From NCBI GenBank assembly GCA_963705275.1, contig OY970063.1, forward strand, positions 2,294,001-2,358,000: DNA of 64,000 nucleotides, read 5' to 3'. Of the stretch, positions 1-8,286 are shown piece by piece. Position numbers and translations under genes: made by a program. Below the pieces are notes generated by a model. That model was given only the letters and a program-made list of their open reading frames with translations. It had not been told where the DNA came from and made no database searches. Source of the DNA: Fen-1135 sp963705275. Lineage in GTDB: Bacteria; Desulfobacterota; Syntrophia; Syntrophales; UBA2185. Every line of letters starts with the position of its first letter. The stretch's first letter is position 1.

Positions 1-920
1 AGATCGAACGAGGGTGTATAGAAGTTGATGGCGAACGAGGCGGCAATCAGGATAATCCAAGGTGAAAGCGCCCTTATGAGGGACATGCCTCTTTCAACTT
101 TCAGGTCTTCCTCAGTTAGATGCGTTCTGTCGATTATCGGTTTGCCCAGGAGCTTCAGATAAAGAAGCATGACGACCATCGTTGAGAAACCGGCCATGAC
201 ACCGGTAAGCACTACGCCACCTTCGAGGAAGGGGATGTAGCTTACTGCAACGGCGACGCCGCCGTTTGTGAGACCCGCGATGAGACAGGGTATGAAGCCT
301 TTCCGAACGAGCGCCCAGCGCCCGACGATCCAGAGCATTCCGAAACCGATCAGCGTGGAAATGACAGGAAGAAATTTGGCAAACACACGGGCCGACTGGA
401 CGAGGGGCGTACCAGTCATGTCCGAATAAACAACAAGAGGAGCGCCGAGGAGCGCAAACGTGCAGAGGGCGTCAAATCCGATTGCCGGGAGCGCTACGGC
501 GACAAATGCAGAGTATCCAAGCGCGACCAGGATGGGGGGAAGTATGGATACGGGAGTCGCGCCGACGGATACAAGCAGTGTACCGGCTCCCACATTGATG
601 AGCATGATCTGTACGACCCTGTCTCCCGAGCCAAACGTCTTTACAAAGACGGCTACGCGTTGCAGGGCGCCAGTTGCCTCCATGTAACTTATCTGCAGGA
701 TCGATGTCGCAACCATCAAAGACACAGGGAATGAGGCGATCATGCCGGCGACGGATGAGCGGAGACCCACTTCTAGAGAGGTATTAAAGAAAAAATATGC
801 GATGGCTGCTGTCAGAAGCCAGCCAATGGTGCCGCTTGAATCGGCGGCAAAATGTTTTCTCACCATTAAAAATACAATGACAAGAATTGGAAGCAGCGTC
901 AGGGCAACGGATAAAAGCAT
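1..920 (-). CDS. lctP: L-lactate/glycolate permease (LctP family), 3'-truncated by window edge
   Basis: Reading the minus strand from the ATG at 920 gives about 306 residues that stay open to the window edge, so the C-terminal half is missing. The protein is a polytopic membrane protein starting MLLSVALTLLPILVIVFLMV. It carries the LctP-family stretch YSAFVAVALPAIGFDALCTF and the motif SVGATPVSILPPILVALGY. LctP proteins are inner-membrane proton symporters for lactate and, in the GlcA branch, glycolate. A strong ribosome site (CAGGAGGAC) lies just upstream of the ATG. Next to it are tartronate semialdehyde reductase and glycerate kinase genes, so glycolate/glycerate use is a reasonable guess for the substrate, but the sequence does not separate lactate from glycolate. 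Confidence 0.85.
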   Translation of the reverse strand, partial: MLLSVALTLLPILVIVFLMVRKHFAADSSGTIGWLLTAAIAYFFFNTSLEVGLRSSVAGMIASFPVSLMVATSILQISYMEATGALQRVAVFVKTFGSGDRVVQIMLINVGAGTLLVSVGATPVSILPPILVALGYSAFVAVALPAIGFDALCTFALLGAPLVVYSDMTGTPLVQSARVFAKFLPVISTLIGFGMLWIVGRWALVRKGFIPCLIAGLTNGGVAVAVSYIPFLEGGVVLTGVMAGFSTMVVMLLYLKLLGKPIIDRTHLTEEDLKVERGMSLIRALSPWIILIAASFAINFYTPSFD

Positions 921-1045
921 CAGGTCCTCCTGTCCTTTTAGTCTGGCATTCTAAAAAAAGCCGTGAACAAAATTGTCTCTGCCCAAGGCCTCTCTTTTCT
1001 CCCCGGATGGAAACAAATCCAAGTCTGCAATGGTAATAAGCGCGG

Positions 1046-1921
1046 TCAGGGACGGTTCAATCTATCAAGCACCTTGTAGAGGGCCTGTGTGCCTTCCGTC
1101 TCCAGCCCCTCCGCCATAGCGGCGGTGTAGAATTGGTTTGCCAGGGCCAGACCGGGAAGAGACAGTTTCATCCTCCGTGCCTCGAGCAGGGCGATGCCCA
1201 TATCCTTTACAAAATGTCGGATGTAAAAGCCAGGGGCGAAGTCGCCCTTCACGATCCTCCGCCCGAGCTGATTGAGAGACCAGGAGGAGGCCGCTCCCCT
1301 GCCGATGATGTCGATGACAGCGTCGAGGTCCAATCCAGCCCTGCGGGCATAGAGGAGGGACTCCACGACGCCGACCATGTTGGCGGCAATAGCGATCTGG
1401 TTGCTCATCTTGGTGTGCTGGCCCATGCCCGGACCGCCCATGTAGGCTATGGTCTTTCCCATCAATTCAAAGACAGGGAGTACCCGCTTAAAGGCTTCCT
1501 CATCCCCGCCTACCATGATTGCCATCGTGCCCTCACGTGCGCCAATATCGCCCCCGGAGACAGGGGCATCGAGAGACGCGACAGACTTGCCTTTCGCCTC
1601 TTCATAAATCCGGAGGGCCAGGGACGGCTCGGACGTGGTCATATCGACGATAAGGGATCCCGGACGGCTCCGCTCCAGTACCCCTCCTTTTCCCAGGATC
1701 ACCTGCTCCACGTCCGGCGGTTCGCCGACCATGGTGAATGTTACGTCGCTTGCTGCCGCCACATCTCCGGGAGTGGCGAGCCAGTTGGCGCCCTGGCTGC
1801 AAAGTTCTCCCGCCTTCTCTTTTGTCCGGTTATACACGGAAAGCGGATACCCCTTTTTCAGGATGTGCACGCACATGGATTTGCCCATGACACCTGTGCC
1901 GATCCAGCCGATCTTCTTCAT
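1046..1921 (-). CDS. garR: 2-hydroxy-3-oxopropionate (tartronate semialdehyde) reductase / 3-hydroxyisobutyrate dehydrogenase family
   Basis: The 291-residue protein is a full-length beta-hydroxyacid dehydrogenase. The N-terminal Rossmann motif GTGVMG (about residues 8-13) binds NAD(P). DAPVSGG is the substrate-binding signature, and the lysine in GQHTKMSNQ (about residue 170) is the family catalytic base. The ATG at 1921 is preceded by AAGGAG six bases away; a GTG one codon upstream is less well spaced. The family reduces tartronate semialdehyde to glycerate or oxidises 3-hydroxyisobutyrate. The divergent neighbour is glycerate 2-kinase, which favours the glyoxylate-to-glycerate role. The gene symbol rests on that context. 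Confidence 0.8.
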   Translation of the reverse strand: MKKIGWIGTGVMGKSMCVHILKKGYPLSVYNRTKEKAGELCSQGANWLATPGDVAAASDVTFTMVGEPPDVEQVILGKGGVLERSRPGSLIVDMTTSEPSLALRIYEEAKGKSVASLDAPVSGGDIGAREGTMAIMVGGDEEAFKRVLPVFELMGKTIAYMGGPGMGQHTKMSNQIAIAANMVGVVESLLYARRAGLDLDAVIDIIGRGAASSWSLNQLGRRIVKGDFAPGFYIRHFVKDMGIALLEARRMKLSLPGLALANQFYTAAMAEGLETEGTQALYKVLDRLNRP

Positions 1922-2082
1922 CACTCACTCCTTTGTGCCGTCGTTTATTTTCATTTGTTATTATAATTAATTTGTCGGAAATTTCATCAGATAAAAACAA
2001 TTTGACGAAGTTTACCGGTTATCGTAAAGGTAATGGACTTTCCACATCAATCGTTTTCTGTCAACGTTCCTCGAAGGGTTTC

Positions 2083-3408
2083 ATGTCTATGAGAAATGAT
2101 CTCAGTCATAGGAAAGCGGCAGATATCTTTCATGCTGTATTGAAGGCGATTGACCCCTATGGGCTCATCAAAGAACATATCGAAGAGATCTGCGCCATCT
2201 ACCGCGCGGGAAACTACGAAAAACTTTACCTCATCAGTTTTGGCAAGGCTGCCTATCCGATGACAAAGGCAGTATCTGATTTTGCGGATGATCTTCTGAC
2301 GAAAGGCATCATGATCACCAAGTATGGCCATGTGCAGAAGGGAGGAGTCTCCCGTAAGATCGAAGTATTCGAGGCGGCGCATCCCGTTCCGGACCTTCAG
2401 GGTGTCCTGGCGACGGAACGGGTCATAGACCTTCTCGAAAAAGCGGACAGCGCGGCACTAGTCGTTTGTCTGATCTCCGGCGGAGGCTCTGCCTTGCTGG
2501 TTGCACCCCACAAGGACATTTGCTTAGCCGAAAAGCAGCAGATCACGCAGTTGCTTCTTAAGGCCGGCGCTAATATACAGGAACTGAATACCGTAAGGAA
2601 GCATCTCTCGCGGATCAAGGGTGGGAGGCTCGCCGAAATCGCCTATCCTGCGGGAATTCTTTCTTTGATTCTCTCGGATGTCATAGGCGACCCGCTGGAT
2701 GTGATCGCCTCCGGTCCGACAGCACCCGATCAGACGACCTTCCAGGATGCCCTGACGGTCATCAAGCGTTATGGCTTGGGAGACAAGATTCCTGAAAAAG
2801 CCCGCCTCATCTTGATCCGCGGCGCCGCAGGGGAAATACCTGAGACGCCGAAAGAAGGGAATCCTGTTCTTGCGCGGGTGCAAAACGTTATTGTAGGAAG
2901 CAACAAGAAAGCGATTGAAACGGCAAAAAGAGAAGCCGAAGGCCAGGGGTATCAGACATCGGTCATCTCCGCGGATCTGCAGGGTGAGGCGAGGGACGCC
3001 GCCACCTGGCTTGCCCGCAGGGCAATCGAAGTGCGTCGGGGATTAGCCGGAGGGTCTCAGGGAAAGATCTGTCTCGTCTCAGGTGGGGAAACAACCGTGA
3101 CTGTTCAGGGAAACGGCTTGGGTGGAAGAAATACAGAACTGGCCCTCGCCTTTGCACAGGAGATTAAAGGCATGAAGGGAATAACGCTTCTTTCCGCGGG
3201 CACGGACGGCACTGACGGCCCCACAGACGCTGCGGGCGCCATTGTCGACGGTGGCACCATTGAGAGAGCAGAGGCTGCCGGCATCACGCCCGGGGATTAC
3301 TTGAAGAATAACGACTCCTATCATTTCTTCAAGGCTGCAGGAGGCCTTTTTATCACGGGTCCCACAGGCACCAATGTGATGGACCTGCAAATCATCTTGC
3401 TCTACTGA
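2083..3408 (+). CDS. gckA: Glycerate 2-kinase (MOFRL family)
   Basis: The protein phosphorylates D-glycerate to 2-phosphoglycerate, feeding glyoxylate-derived carbon into lower glycolysis. It is about 441 residues, normal for the GckA/TtuD family. It shows the N-terminal glycerate kinase domain (LISFGKAAYPM, then CLISGGGSALL) and the C-terminal MOFRL region (GGRNTELALAFA, then SAGTDGTDGPTDAAGA). The frame stays open upstream to 1933, but that stretch is poorly conserved in character. I place the start at the ATG at 2083, preceded by GAAGGG; an ATG at 2089 has better spacing. It is divergent from the tartronate semialdehyde reductase gene with about 160 bases between them, which probably holds both promoters. 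Confidence 0.88.
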   Translation: MSMRNDLSHRKAADIFHAVLKAIDPYGLIKEHIEEICAIYRAGNYEKLYLISFGKAAYPMTKAVSDFADDLLTKGIMITKYGHVQKGGVSRKIEVFEAAHPVPDLQGVLATERVIDLLEKADSAALVVCLISGGGSALLVAPHKDICLAEKQQITQLLLKAGANIQELNTVRKHLSRIKGGRLAEIAYPAGILSLILSDVIGDPLDVIASGPTAPDQTTFQDALTVIKRYGLGDKIPEKARLILIRGAAGEIPETPKEGNPVLARVQNVIVGSNKKAIETAKREAEGQGYQTSVISADLQGEARDAATWLARRAIEVRRGLAGGSQGKICLVSGGETTVTVQGNGLGGRNTELALAFAQEIKGMKGITLLSAGTDGTDGPTDAAGAIVDGGTIERAEAAGITPGDYLKNNDSYHFFKAAGGLFITGPTGTNVMDLQIILLY

Positions 3409-3575
3409 ATCTTCTGTCCTTCAAGGATACGCTATATCACGCAGCTCTATGGCGGCTGACGCGACAGCCAGATGATCTCCCTCCATGAGTTGCCTGGCCG
3501 CACGCTATTTTGCTTCTTGCTGCATGGCCCGCATAAAGCCTCACGCTAATCTTGATGTCTCTGATCTACTGCATC

Positions 3576-5585
3576 CTATATGTAGCTTTGGTAAGTCGGC
3601 TTGTACATCTGTGATTTGATGTAGGCCGGAAGATCGGCAGGTCTTTTTTTATGTGCAAGGCCATCCTTATAGGCGACTTCCGCCACTGCTGTAGCTATGA
3701 CGACGGAAACCTCTTGAATCCTTTTCAACGCCGGATAGATGCGGCCTTGTTCCAGATCGCTCGGGAGAACCTGGCCGGCCAGGGACTTCGCCGCCGTTAA
3801 GAACATCTGATCGGTTACATGCCTTGCTTCGCAGGCGATGACGCCAAGACCGACTCCGGGGAAGATATAGACGTTATTCCCCTGGCCCGGCATGAAGGTC
3901 TGACCGTTAAAACTGAACGGTGGGAACGGACTCCCGCTGGCAAAAACGGCACGGCCATTGGACCAGGTGTAAGCTTCTTCCGCAGTGCATTCGGCTTTCG
4001 AGGTCGGGTTTGAGAGTGCGAAGATGACGGGGCGCTCGTTGAGCTCTGCCATCGATTCCACTGCCGCTTGCGCGAAGCCTTTGCCCACGCCCGATACGCC
4101 GATTAGAGCGGTAGGTTTAAGTGCTTGGATTGCCGTCATCAGGTCCGGGCAGGATGGATAATCATGCGCGTAAGGAAGCTTGTGCTCGGCGAGTCCTTTG
4201 CGGCTCTTTATCACCAGCCCCTTTGAATCCATGAACAAGCATCGTTTGCGGGCTTCTTCAATCGTCATGCCTGCGTCGATCAGCGCGGAAACGATGAGAT
4301 CGCCAATGCCGATACCGGCCTCACCCGCGCCGAGGAAGAGGAATGTCTGATCCGTGAGTTGACCCTTGGTGATGCGCAGAGCGGAATAGACTCCTGCTAG
4401 CGTCATAGCAGCGGTTCCCTGGATGTCATCATCGAAGATGCAGGTGCGGTTCTTGTATTCGTGGAGAAGACGGAAGGCATTGATATTTGCGAAATCCTCG
4501 AGTTGGATCAGCGCTTTCGGGAACACTTTCTGTACGGCTCTAATGAATTCTGCAAAGAATTTATCATAGTCCTTGCCGCGAACGCGCTTTTGGAAAATGC
4601 CTGTGTAGAGTGGATCATTCAGCAGTGTTTCGTTTTCCGTGCCGACATCGAGTAACACCGGCAAAGTATACGCAGGATGAATGCCGGCGCCGGCAGTATA
4701 GAGAGAAAGCTTGCCAATCGGTATGCCCATGCCGAACGCACCTAGGTCGCCAAGACCAAGGATGCGTTCGCCGTCTGTCACAACGATGACGCGCACGTCC
4801 TTATAGGGCCAGTTCTTCAGGATCTCTGCAATTCTGCCTTTATCATTTATCGAGAGGTAGAGGCCGCGCGGGCGGCGGAACAGATGTCCGAATTCCTGGC
4901 AGGCCTTGCCCACCGTGGGCGTATAGATGACGGGCATCATTTCTTCGATGTTGTTCGTCACGACGTGATAGAAAAGCGTCTCGTTTCGATCCTGCAGGCC
5001 GATCAACTGGATATATCGTTCCAGATCGTTGGGTTTCTTCCGAAAATTGTCTATAACTCGCTGTGCCTGTTCTTCCTGCGTTTGGACGTGTGGCGGCAGG
5101 AGTCCGCGCAGTTTCAATGCATCGCGCTCCGCCTCTGTAAAAGCAGTGCCTTTGTTAAGCATCGGATCATGGAGCAGGGTTACACCCTTGGAGAATTCCG
5201 TATAGTTGCCGCTGCAAATGATCAGATCATCGACCTTCTCAAAATATACGCTCTTGGGCACCACTTGAGCGGTCACCGGGTGGTACCATTTATAGTCCAC
5301 CCAGCCGTTGCCTTCAGTCTTGGCTTTCTTAATGATGGTCTTAATGAAGCTCTTGCCGTCGTAATCCTTGACGTCGCTAAAATCCTCCCCCACAAATTTT
5401 TCATTGACACCATGTGCGAGCATGGTTCCTTTGAGACTTAATACATAAATATACCTTTCGTCCTGCACAAATTGTCCCTCGGGGTTTGAATATTCTGCCA
5501 AGGCGATTCTCTTGCCGGAAGCCTTATAAAAAGCTACGGCCTTTTCCACCCAGGTCGTTGCGCCCTCTGCCATCCGTCCACTCAT
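3576..5585 (-). CDS. NAD-dependent malic enzyme with N-terminal Cache-like sensor domain
   Basis: The 669-residue protein has two parts. Residues about 145-669 are a SfcA/MaeA-type malic enzyme that decarboxylates malate to pyruvate. This part has PVIYTPTVG with the catalytic tyrosine, the TDGERILGLGDLGAFGMGI block, QLEDFANINAF, and the dinucleotide motif FLGAGEAGIGI. Residues 1 to about 135 resemble a single Cache domain (RYIYVLSLKGTMLAHG, then NGWVDYKW, then DDLIICSGNY), a fold normally found outside the cell in chemoreceptors. There is no signal peptide or membrane segment, so the sensor domain must be cytosolic. The ATG is well supported by AAGGAGGGAG. Allosteric control of the enzyme by a small acid is an inference. 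Confidence 0.88.
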   Translation of the reverse strand: MSGRMAEGATTWVEKAVAFYKASGKRIALAEYSNPEGQFVQDERYIYVLSLKGTMLAHGVNEKFVGEDFSDVKDYDGKSFIKTIIKKAKTEGNGWVDYKWYHPVTAQVVPKSVYFEKVDDLIICSGNYTEFSKGVTLLHDPMLNKGTAFTEAERDALKLRGLLPPHVQTQEEQAQRVIDNFRKKPNDLERYIQLIGLQDRNETLFYHVVTNNIEEMMPVIYTPTVGKACQEFGHLFRRPRGLYLSINDKGRIAEILKNWPYKDVRVIVVTDGERILGLGDLGAFGMGIPIGKLSLYTAGAGIHPAYTLPVLLDVGTENETLLNDPLYTGIFQKRVRGKDYDKFFAEFIRAVQKVFPKALIQLEDFANINAFRLLHEYKNRTCIFDDDIQGTAAMTLAGVYSALRITKGQLTDQTFLFLGAGEAGIGIGDLIVSALIDAGMTIEEARKRCLFMDSKGLVIKSRKGLAEHKLPYAHDYPSCPDLMTAIQALKPTALIGVSGVGKGFAQAAVESMAELNERPVIFALSNPTSKAECTAEEAYTWSNGRAVFASGSPFPPFSFNGQTFMPGQGNNVYIFPGVGLGVIACEARHVTDQMFLTAAKSLAGQVLPSDLEQGRIYPALKRIQEVSVVIATAVAEVAYKDGLAHKKRPADLPAYIKSQMYKPTYQSYI

Positions 5586-5818
5586 ATCGTCTCCCTCCTT
5601 GCGGCATTCAAATTATCGCTTAATCGCAGAGACATCAAAGTCTACGAATTATCATTGCAGAATTTGAACGGCCGGATAAATGATTTCATGTTGGTAAGGC
5701 GTATATCAGAGAAAGGCGGGTATGTAAATATCTGGCAGTTTTGTTTAGATCATTCAATTTTTTTGAAGAGCGAAGGAGTCGAGCAGCATCCCATTCTATA
5801 TTATTCAAATTGGAATTA

Positions 5819-6289
5819 TCAAGAACCGGGCATGCCGTCCCCTGAATTGACCCTCAAGGCCGTTTTTATCCGTCTTTCGATTTCTTCCTTTGAGAGGACA
5901 CCCACCATCTTGTTTGTGAGCTTACCATCCCTGAACATGAGTATAGTGGGGACACCCTGGACTGCGTATTGTGAAGACACTGCCGGATTTTCGTCGACGT
6001 TAAGCCTGGCGACCGTCAACCGGTCTTTGTACTCTGCGGCGATGTGTTCGATGATAGGATGAAGCATGCGGCAGTATGCGCACCATGGGGCCCACATCAT
6101 GAGAAGGACAGGCGCCGGAGAGGCAAGAACCTCGCGCGCGAAATCGATGTCACAGACATCGAGGGCCACAATTTTCCTCGTGCTGATGAGAAAGGGGGCA
6201 TGACAGTGTCCGCAGTGAAGACGATCTTGAGGAGCGCTGTATTTTGCACCACATTTTCTGCAGACGAGAACGGCATTATCTGCGTCCAT
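5819..6289 (-). CDS. trxC: Thioredoxin with N-terminal zinc ribbon (TrxC-like), active site WCAYC
   Basis: This 156-residue protein is a disulfide reductase of the thioredoxin-2 type. Residues 9-30 hold two CxxC pairs (CRKCG and CGHCH), as in the TrxC zinc finger. The thioredoxin fold follows, with active site WCAYC (the usual motif is WCGPC) and the cis-proline segment GVPTILMF. The frame extends upstream to 6451 but would overlap the ybaK gene. The ATG at 6289 has AAAGGG nine bases upstream, so I start there. The changed dipeptide between the active-site cysteines suggests a different redox potential from canonical thioredoxin. It may be co-transcribed with ybaK, 73 bases away. Confidence 0.85.
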   Translation of the reverse strand: MDADNAVLVCRKCGAKYSAPQDRLHCGHCHAPFLISTRKIVALDVCDIDFAREVLASPAPVLLMMWAPWCAYCRMLHPIIEHIAAEYKDRLTVARLNVDENPAVSSQYAVQGVPTILMFRDGKLTNKMVGVLSKEEIERRIKTALRVNSGDGMPGS

Positions 6290-6362
6290 CGCGTGGGACC
6301 CTTTCTGCAAGAAAGCCTCTTCCGACGGGCTTCTGCTTATTATTGAGCAGTGGTGCTGTGTC

Positions 6363-6845
6363 TTATCTCGCAACCTTGACCGGCCGGGGGGACAGTATCC
6401 GGAGAAGGTCATCGGTTGCCATCTCTGCGAGTAGCCCCTTTCTTCCGGCATTAATTAAAATTTTCTTAAAACCGAGGAGCGTCTCTTCAATGTATATGGG
6501 AAGCTTCTTTCTTATACCGAAGGGGGAAGTGCCTCCGACCATGTAGCCAGTATGTTTTTGAGCCGTTCCCGGATCACACGAATGGACGGACTTTACTCCC
6601 AGAAGCCTGGCCATCTCTTTCGTGGAAACTACCCTGTCTCCATGCATGAGGATGATGAAGGGCTTCTTTTGATCATCTTCCATGACGAGGGTCTTGACAG
6701 CCATATGCTCATCCACGCCGAGTTCTCTCGCGGCCACCTCGGTGCCGCCTCTTTCCTCATATTTGTAAGGATGAAGAGTGAAGTTCACCTTTTCATCCTT
6801 TAGGACGCGAATGGCGGGCGTTGCCGGGAAATGATCTTTGGTCAT
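6363..6845 (-). CDS. ybaK: Cys-tRNA(Pro)/Cys-tRNA(Cys) deacylase YbaK
   Basis: The protein hydrolyses cysteinyl-tRNA(Pro) made in error by prolyl-tRNA synthetase. At 160 residues it has full length for YbaK/EbsC. Visible family marks are TPAIRVL at the N-terminus, the VKTLVM segment, and the C-terminal GGTSPFGIRKKLPIYIEE followed by INAGRKG. Its ATG directly abuts the TAG stop of the upstream PAS-domain gene and no clear ribosome site is visible, so translational coupling is likely. Confidence 0.9.
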   Translation of the reverse strand: MTKDHFPATPAIRVLKDEKVNFTLHPYKYEERGGTEVAARELGVDEHMAVKTLVMEDDQKKPFIILMHGDRVVSTKEMARLLGVKSVHSCDPGTAQKHTGYMVGGTSPFGIRKKLPIYIEETLLGFKKILINAGRKGLLAEMATDDLLRILSPRPVKVAR

Positions 6846-7544
6846 CTAATGTGTTGCGCGCTTTTTTCTGCTGTGCATAAGCGCCGGTGTTCTATTTTCG
6901 GAACCCTTACCTGCAGGAGCAGATTTCTCCGGTGTCTGCAAATGGATACTCAGAGCTGCCTTCAATTCCCGAATTCTCTTCCTTAATCCGGACTCGGTAC
7001 GTTTGTGTTCCTTGATTTCCATTGCCATCTCCATATTTCTCTCAAGGAACTCTGCCGTCTTTTCCTTGACAAGCCTCGACAGATTTATCTCAGACACTTT
7101 GAGCGCACGTTCAGCCACTTTGCGCTCAGTGATGTTTCGCACAATACCTATTAAGCCAACAATCTTCCCACCGTGAAGGATAGGCTTGGAGTGAACTTCT
7201 ATCATATGGAGCTGCCCATCCTGTCGCTTATAGCTCAGTTCATACGGTATACCGTCCTTGCCGTTCATGACATGCTCAAAATTCTCTCTGGCCAATCGGT
7301 GGCATTCGGGTTGGATGATATCGAGAAAGTGGGACCCGTATAGTTTTTCCAAGGGTATGCCGGATCTTTCCATAATTGAACTGTTCACAAAGATAAAACG
7401 ACCGTTGGCGTCGAGGCAGTAGATGCCATCGCTAACATAATCAGGCAGACGGCGTAGTGTCTTGTCAAGCCAGGGGGTCTTGCCTGTTGCTTGCCGGGTA
7501 GTACGTTTTGGTTTCTGCTTTCTGCTCATGCTTTTTTTCTTCAT
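6846..7544 (-). CDS. PAS-domain protein without output domain
   Basis: The 232-residue soluble protein has one PAS domain at about residues 28-142 (DGIYCLDANGRFIFVN through VGLIGIVRNITERK). A charged, helical segment to about residue 200 looks like a coiled coil. The tail is basic, low in complexity and ends in RKKRATH. No histidine kinase, GGDEF, HTH or methyl-accepting domain is present, so it is probably a stand-alone sensor or adaptor. The N-terminus is also strongly basic (MKKKSMSRKQKPKRTTRQ). The real start may be the inner ATG at residue 6. It is immediately upstream of and likely coupled to ybaK. No partner can be named. Confidence 0.75.
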   Translation of the reverse strand: MKKKSMSRKQKPKRTTRQATGKTPWLDKTLRRLPDYVSDGIYCLDANGRFIFVNSSIMERSGIPLEKLYGSHFLDIIQPECHRLARENFEHVMNGKDGIPYELSYKRQDGQLHMIEVHSKPILHGGKIVGLIGIVRNITERKVAERALKVSEINLSRLVKEKTAEFLERNMEMAMEIKEHKRTESGLRKRIRELKAALSIHLQTPEKSAPAGKGSENRTPALMHSRKKRATH

Positions 7545-7576
7545 GGTGAGCGGCGCCCTCTTGCAGAGCTAATAGA

Positions 7577-7876
7577 TCAATTTTTTTCCGGCGTGTTCTT
7601 CCCCTTACTGTTTAAATCGGGGAGGTTCCTGTATCCGCTGCCACACTCATTCCTGAAGAAATCCCATTCCTCGCATTCGTTGCCATCGGGGAAGATACAC
7701 ACACCGTATTCGCTTCCGTCGGCGTTGGTTTTAATCTCCAGCGTGTAGCCGGATTGAACGCAGTACACCGATGCCGGGTTTGCAATTTCCACCTCTTCGG
7801 AGCCGGCAGCGTGCTGTATGAAACTGCCGGAATACAGCATTACTCCCATCATTCCGATTAAGATGATTTTTTTCAT
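7577..7876 (-). CDS. Secreted DUF333 (putative hemolysin-like) small protein
   Basis: The 99-residue protein has an N-terminal signal peptide (residues 1-25, with an AAGS cleavage region). It is followed by the DUF333 pattern: NPASVYCVQSGYTLEIKTN, then YGVCIFPDGNECEEW, then a final FFRNECG. The cysteines are probably disulfide-bonded in the periplasm. DUF333 proteins are often labelled hemolysin without experimental backing, so I would not use that name as a function. The ATG has AGAAG a few bases upstream. It is a lone gene between the PAS gene and the tRNA-Leu gene. Confidence 0.75.
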   Translation of the reverse strand: MKKIILIGMMGVMLYSGSFIQHAAGSEEVEIANPASVYCVQSGYTLEIKTNADGSEYGVCIFPDGNECEEWDFFRNECGSGYRNLPDLNSKGKNTPEKN

Positions 7877-8054
7877 TCTGGTATTCTTCTAAACTACAAA
7901 GAGTAAAATATCTCTTCTCTGAGTGGTGGTGGCGACAAATGATATTATAAGGGGATTCAGGCGGTCTGAGGCAACTTTAACTAATGTGCCTCAGACTCCA
8001 AGCAAGATGTAAATAACGATTAATAGACGCCAATTAACGTTATCCATATATCTT

Positions 8055-8141
8055 TGGTGCCGAAGCCCGGATTTGAACCGGGACGGAGAACCCCCCACTA
8101 GACCCTGAACCTAGCGCGTCTACCAGTTCCGCCACTTCGGC
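8055..8141 (-). tRNA. tRNA-Leu (anticodon CAG)
   Basis: The minus strand folds into an 87-base class II tRNA. The acceptor stem is GCCGAAG paired with CTTCGGC, followed by encoded ACCA. The D-arm includes TGGTAGACGCG, the anticodon stem CTAGG/TCTAG carries loop TTCAGGG (anticodon CAG), a long variable arm follows, and the T-arm contains GGTTCAAATC. It reads the CUG leucine codon. Confidence 0.97.
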
Positions 8142-8286
8142 ACGCTGTTTATAATTATAGGTGGCGTTACCCTCGTTGTCTACACTGAGATTCCGACCAA
8201 TGTCAAGAAAAAATGGACTTGAAATTAACTATATTAATGCTATGTTAGCGCGGAATCAAGAAAGGGTGGACGGGGAAGGCCAGAGA

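Noticed and set aside
1133..1966. A 277-codon open frame on the plus strand
   Set aside because: It lies opposite the tartronate semialdehyde reductase gene, has no family match I recognise and no ribosome site; the minus strand is clearly the coding one.
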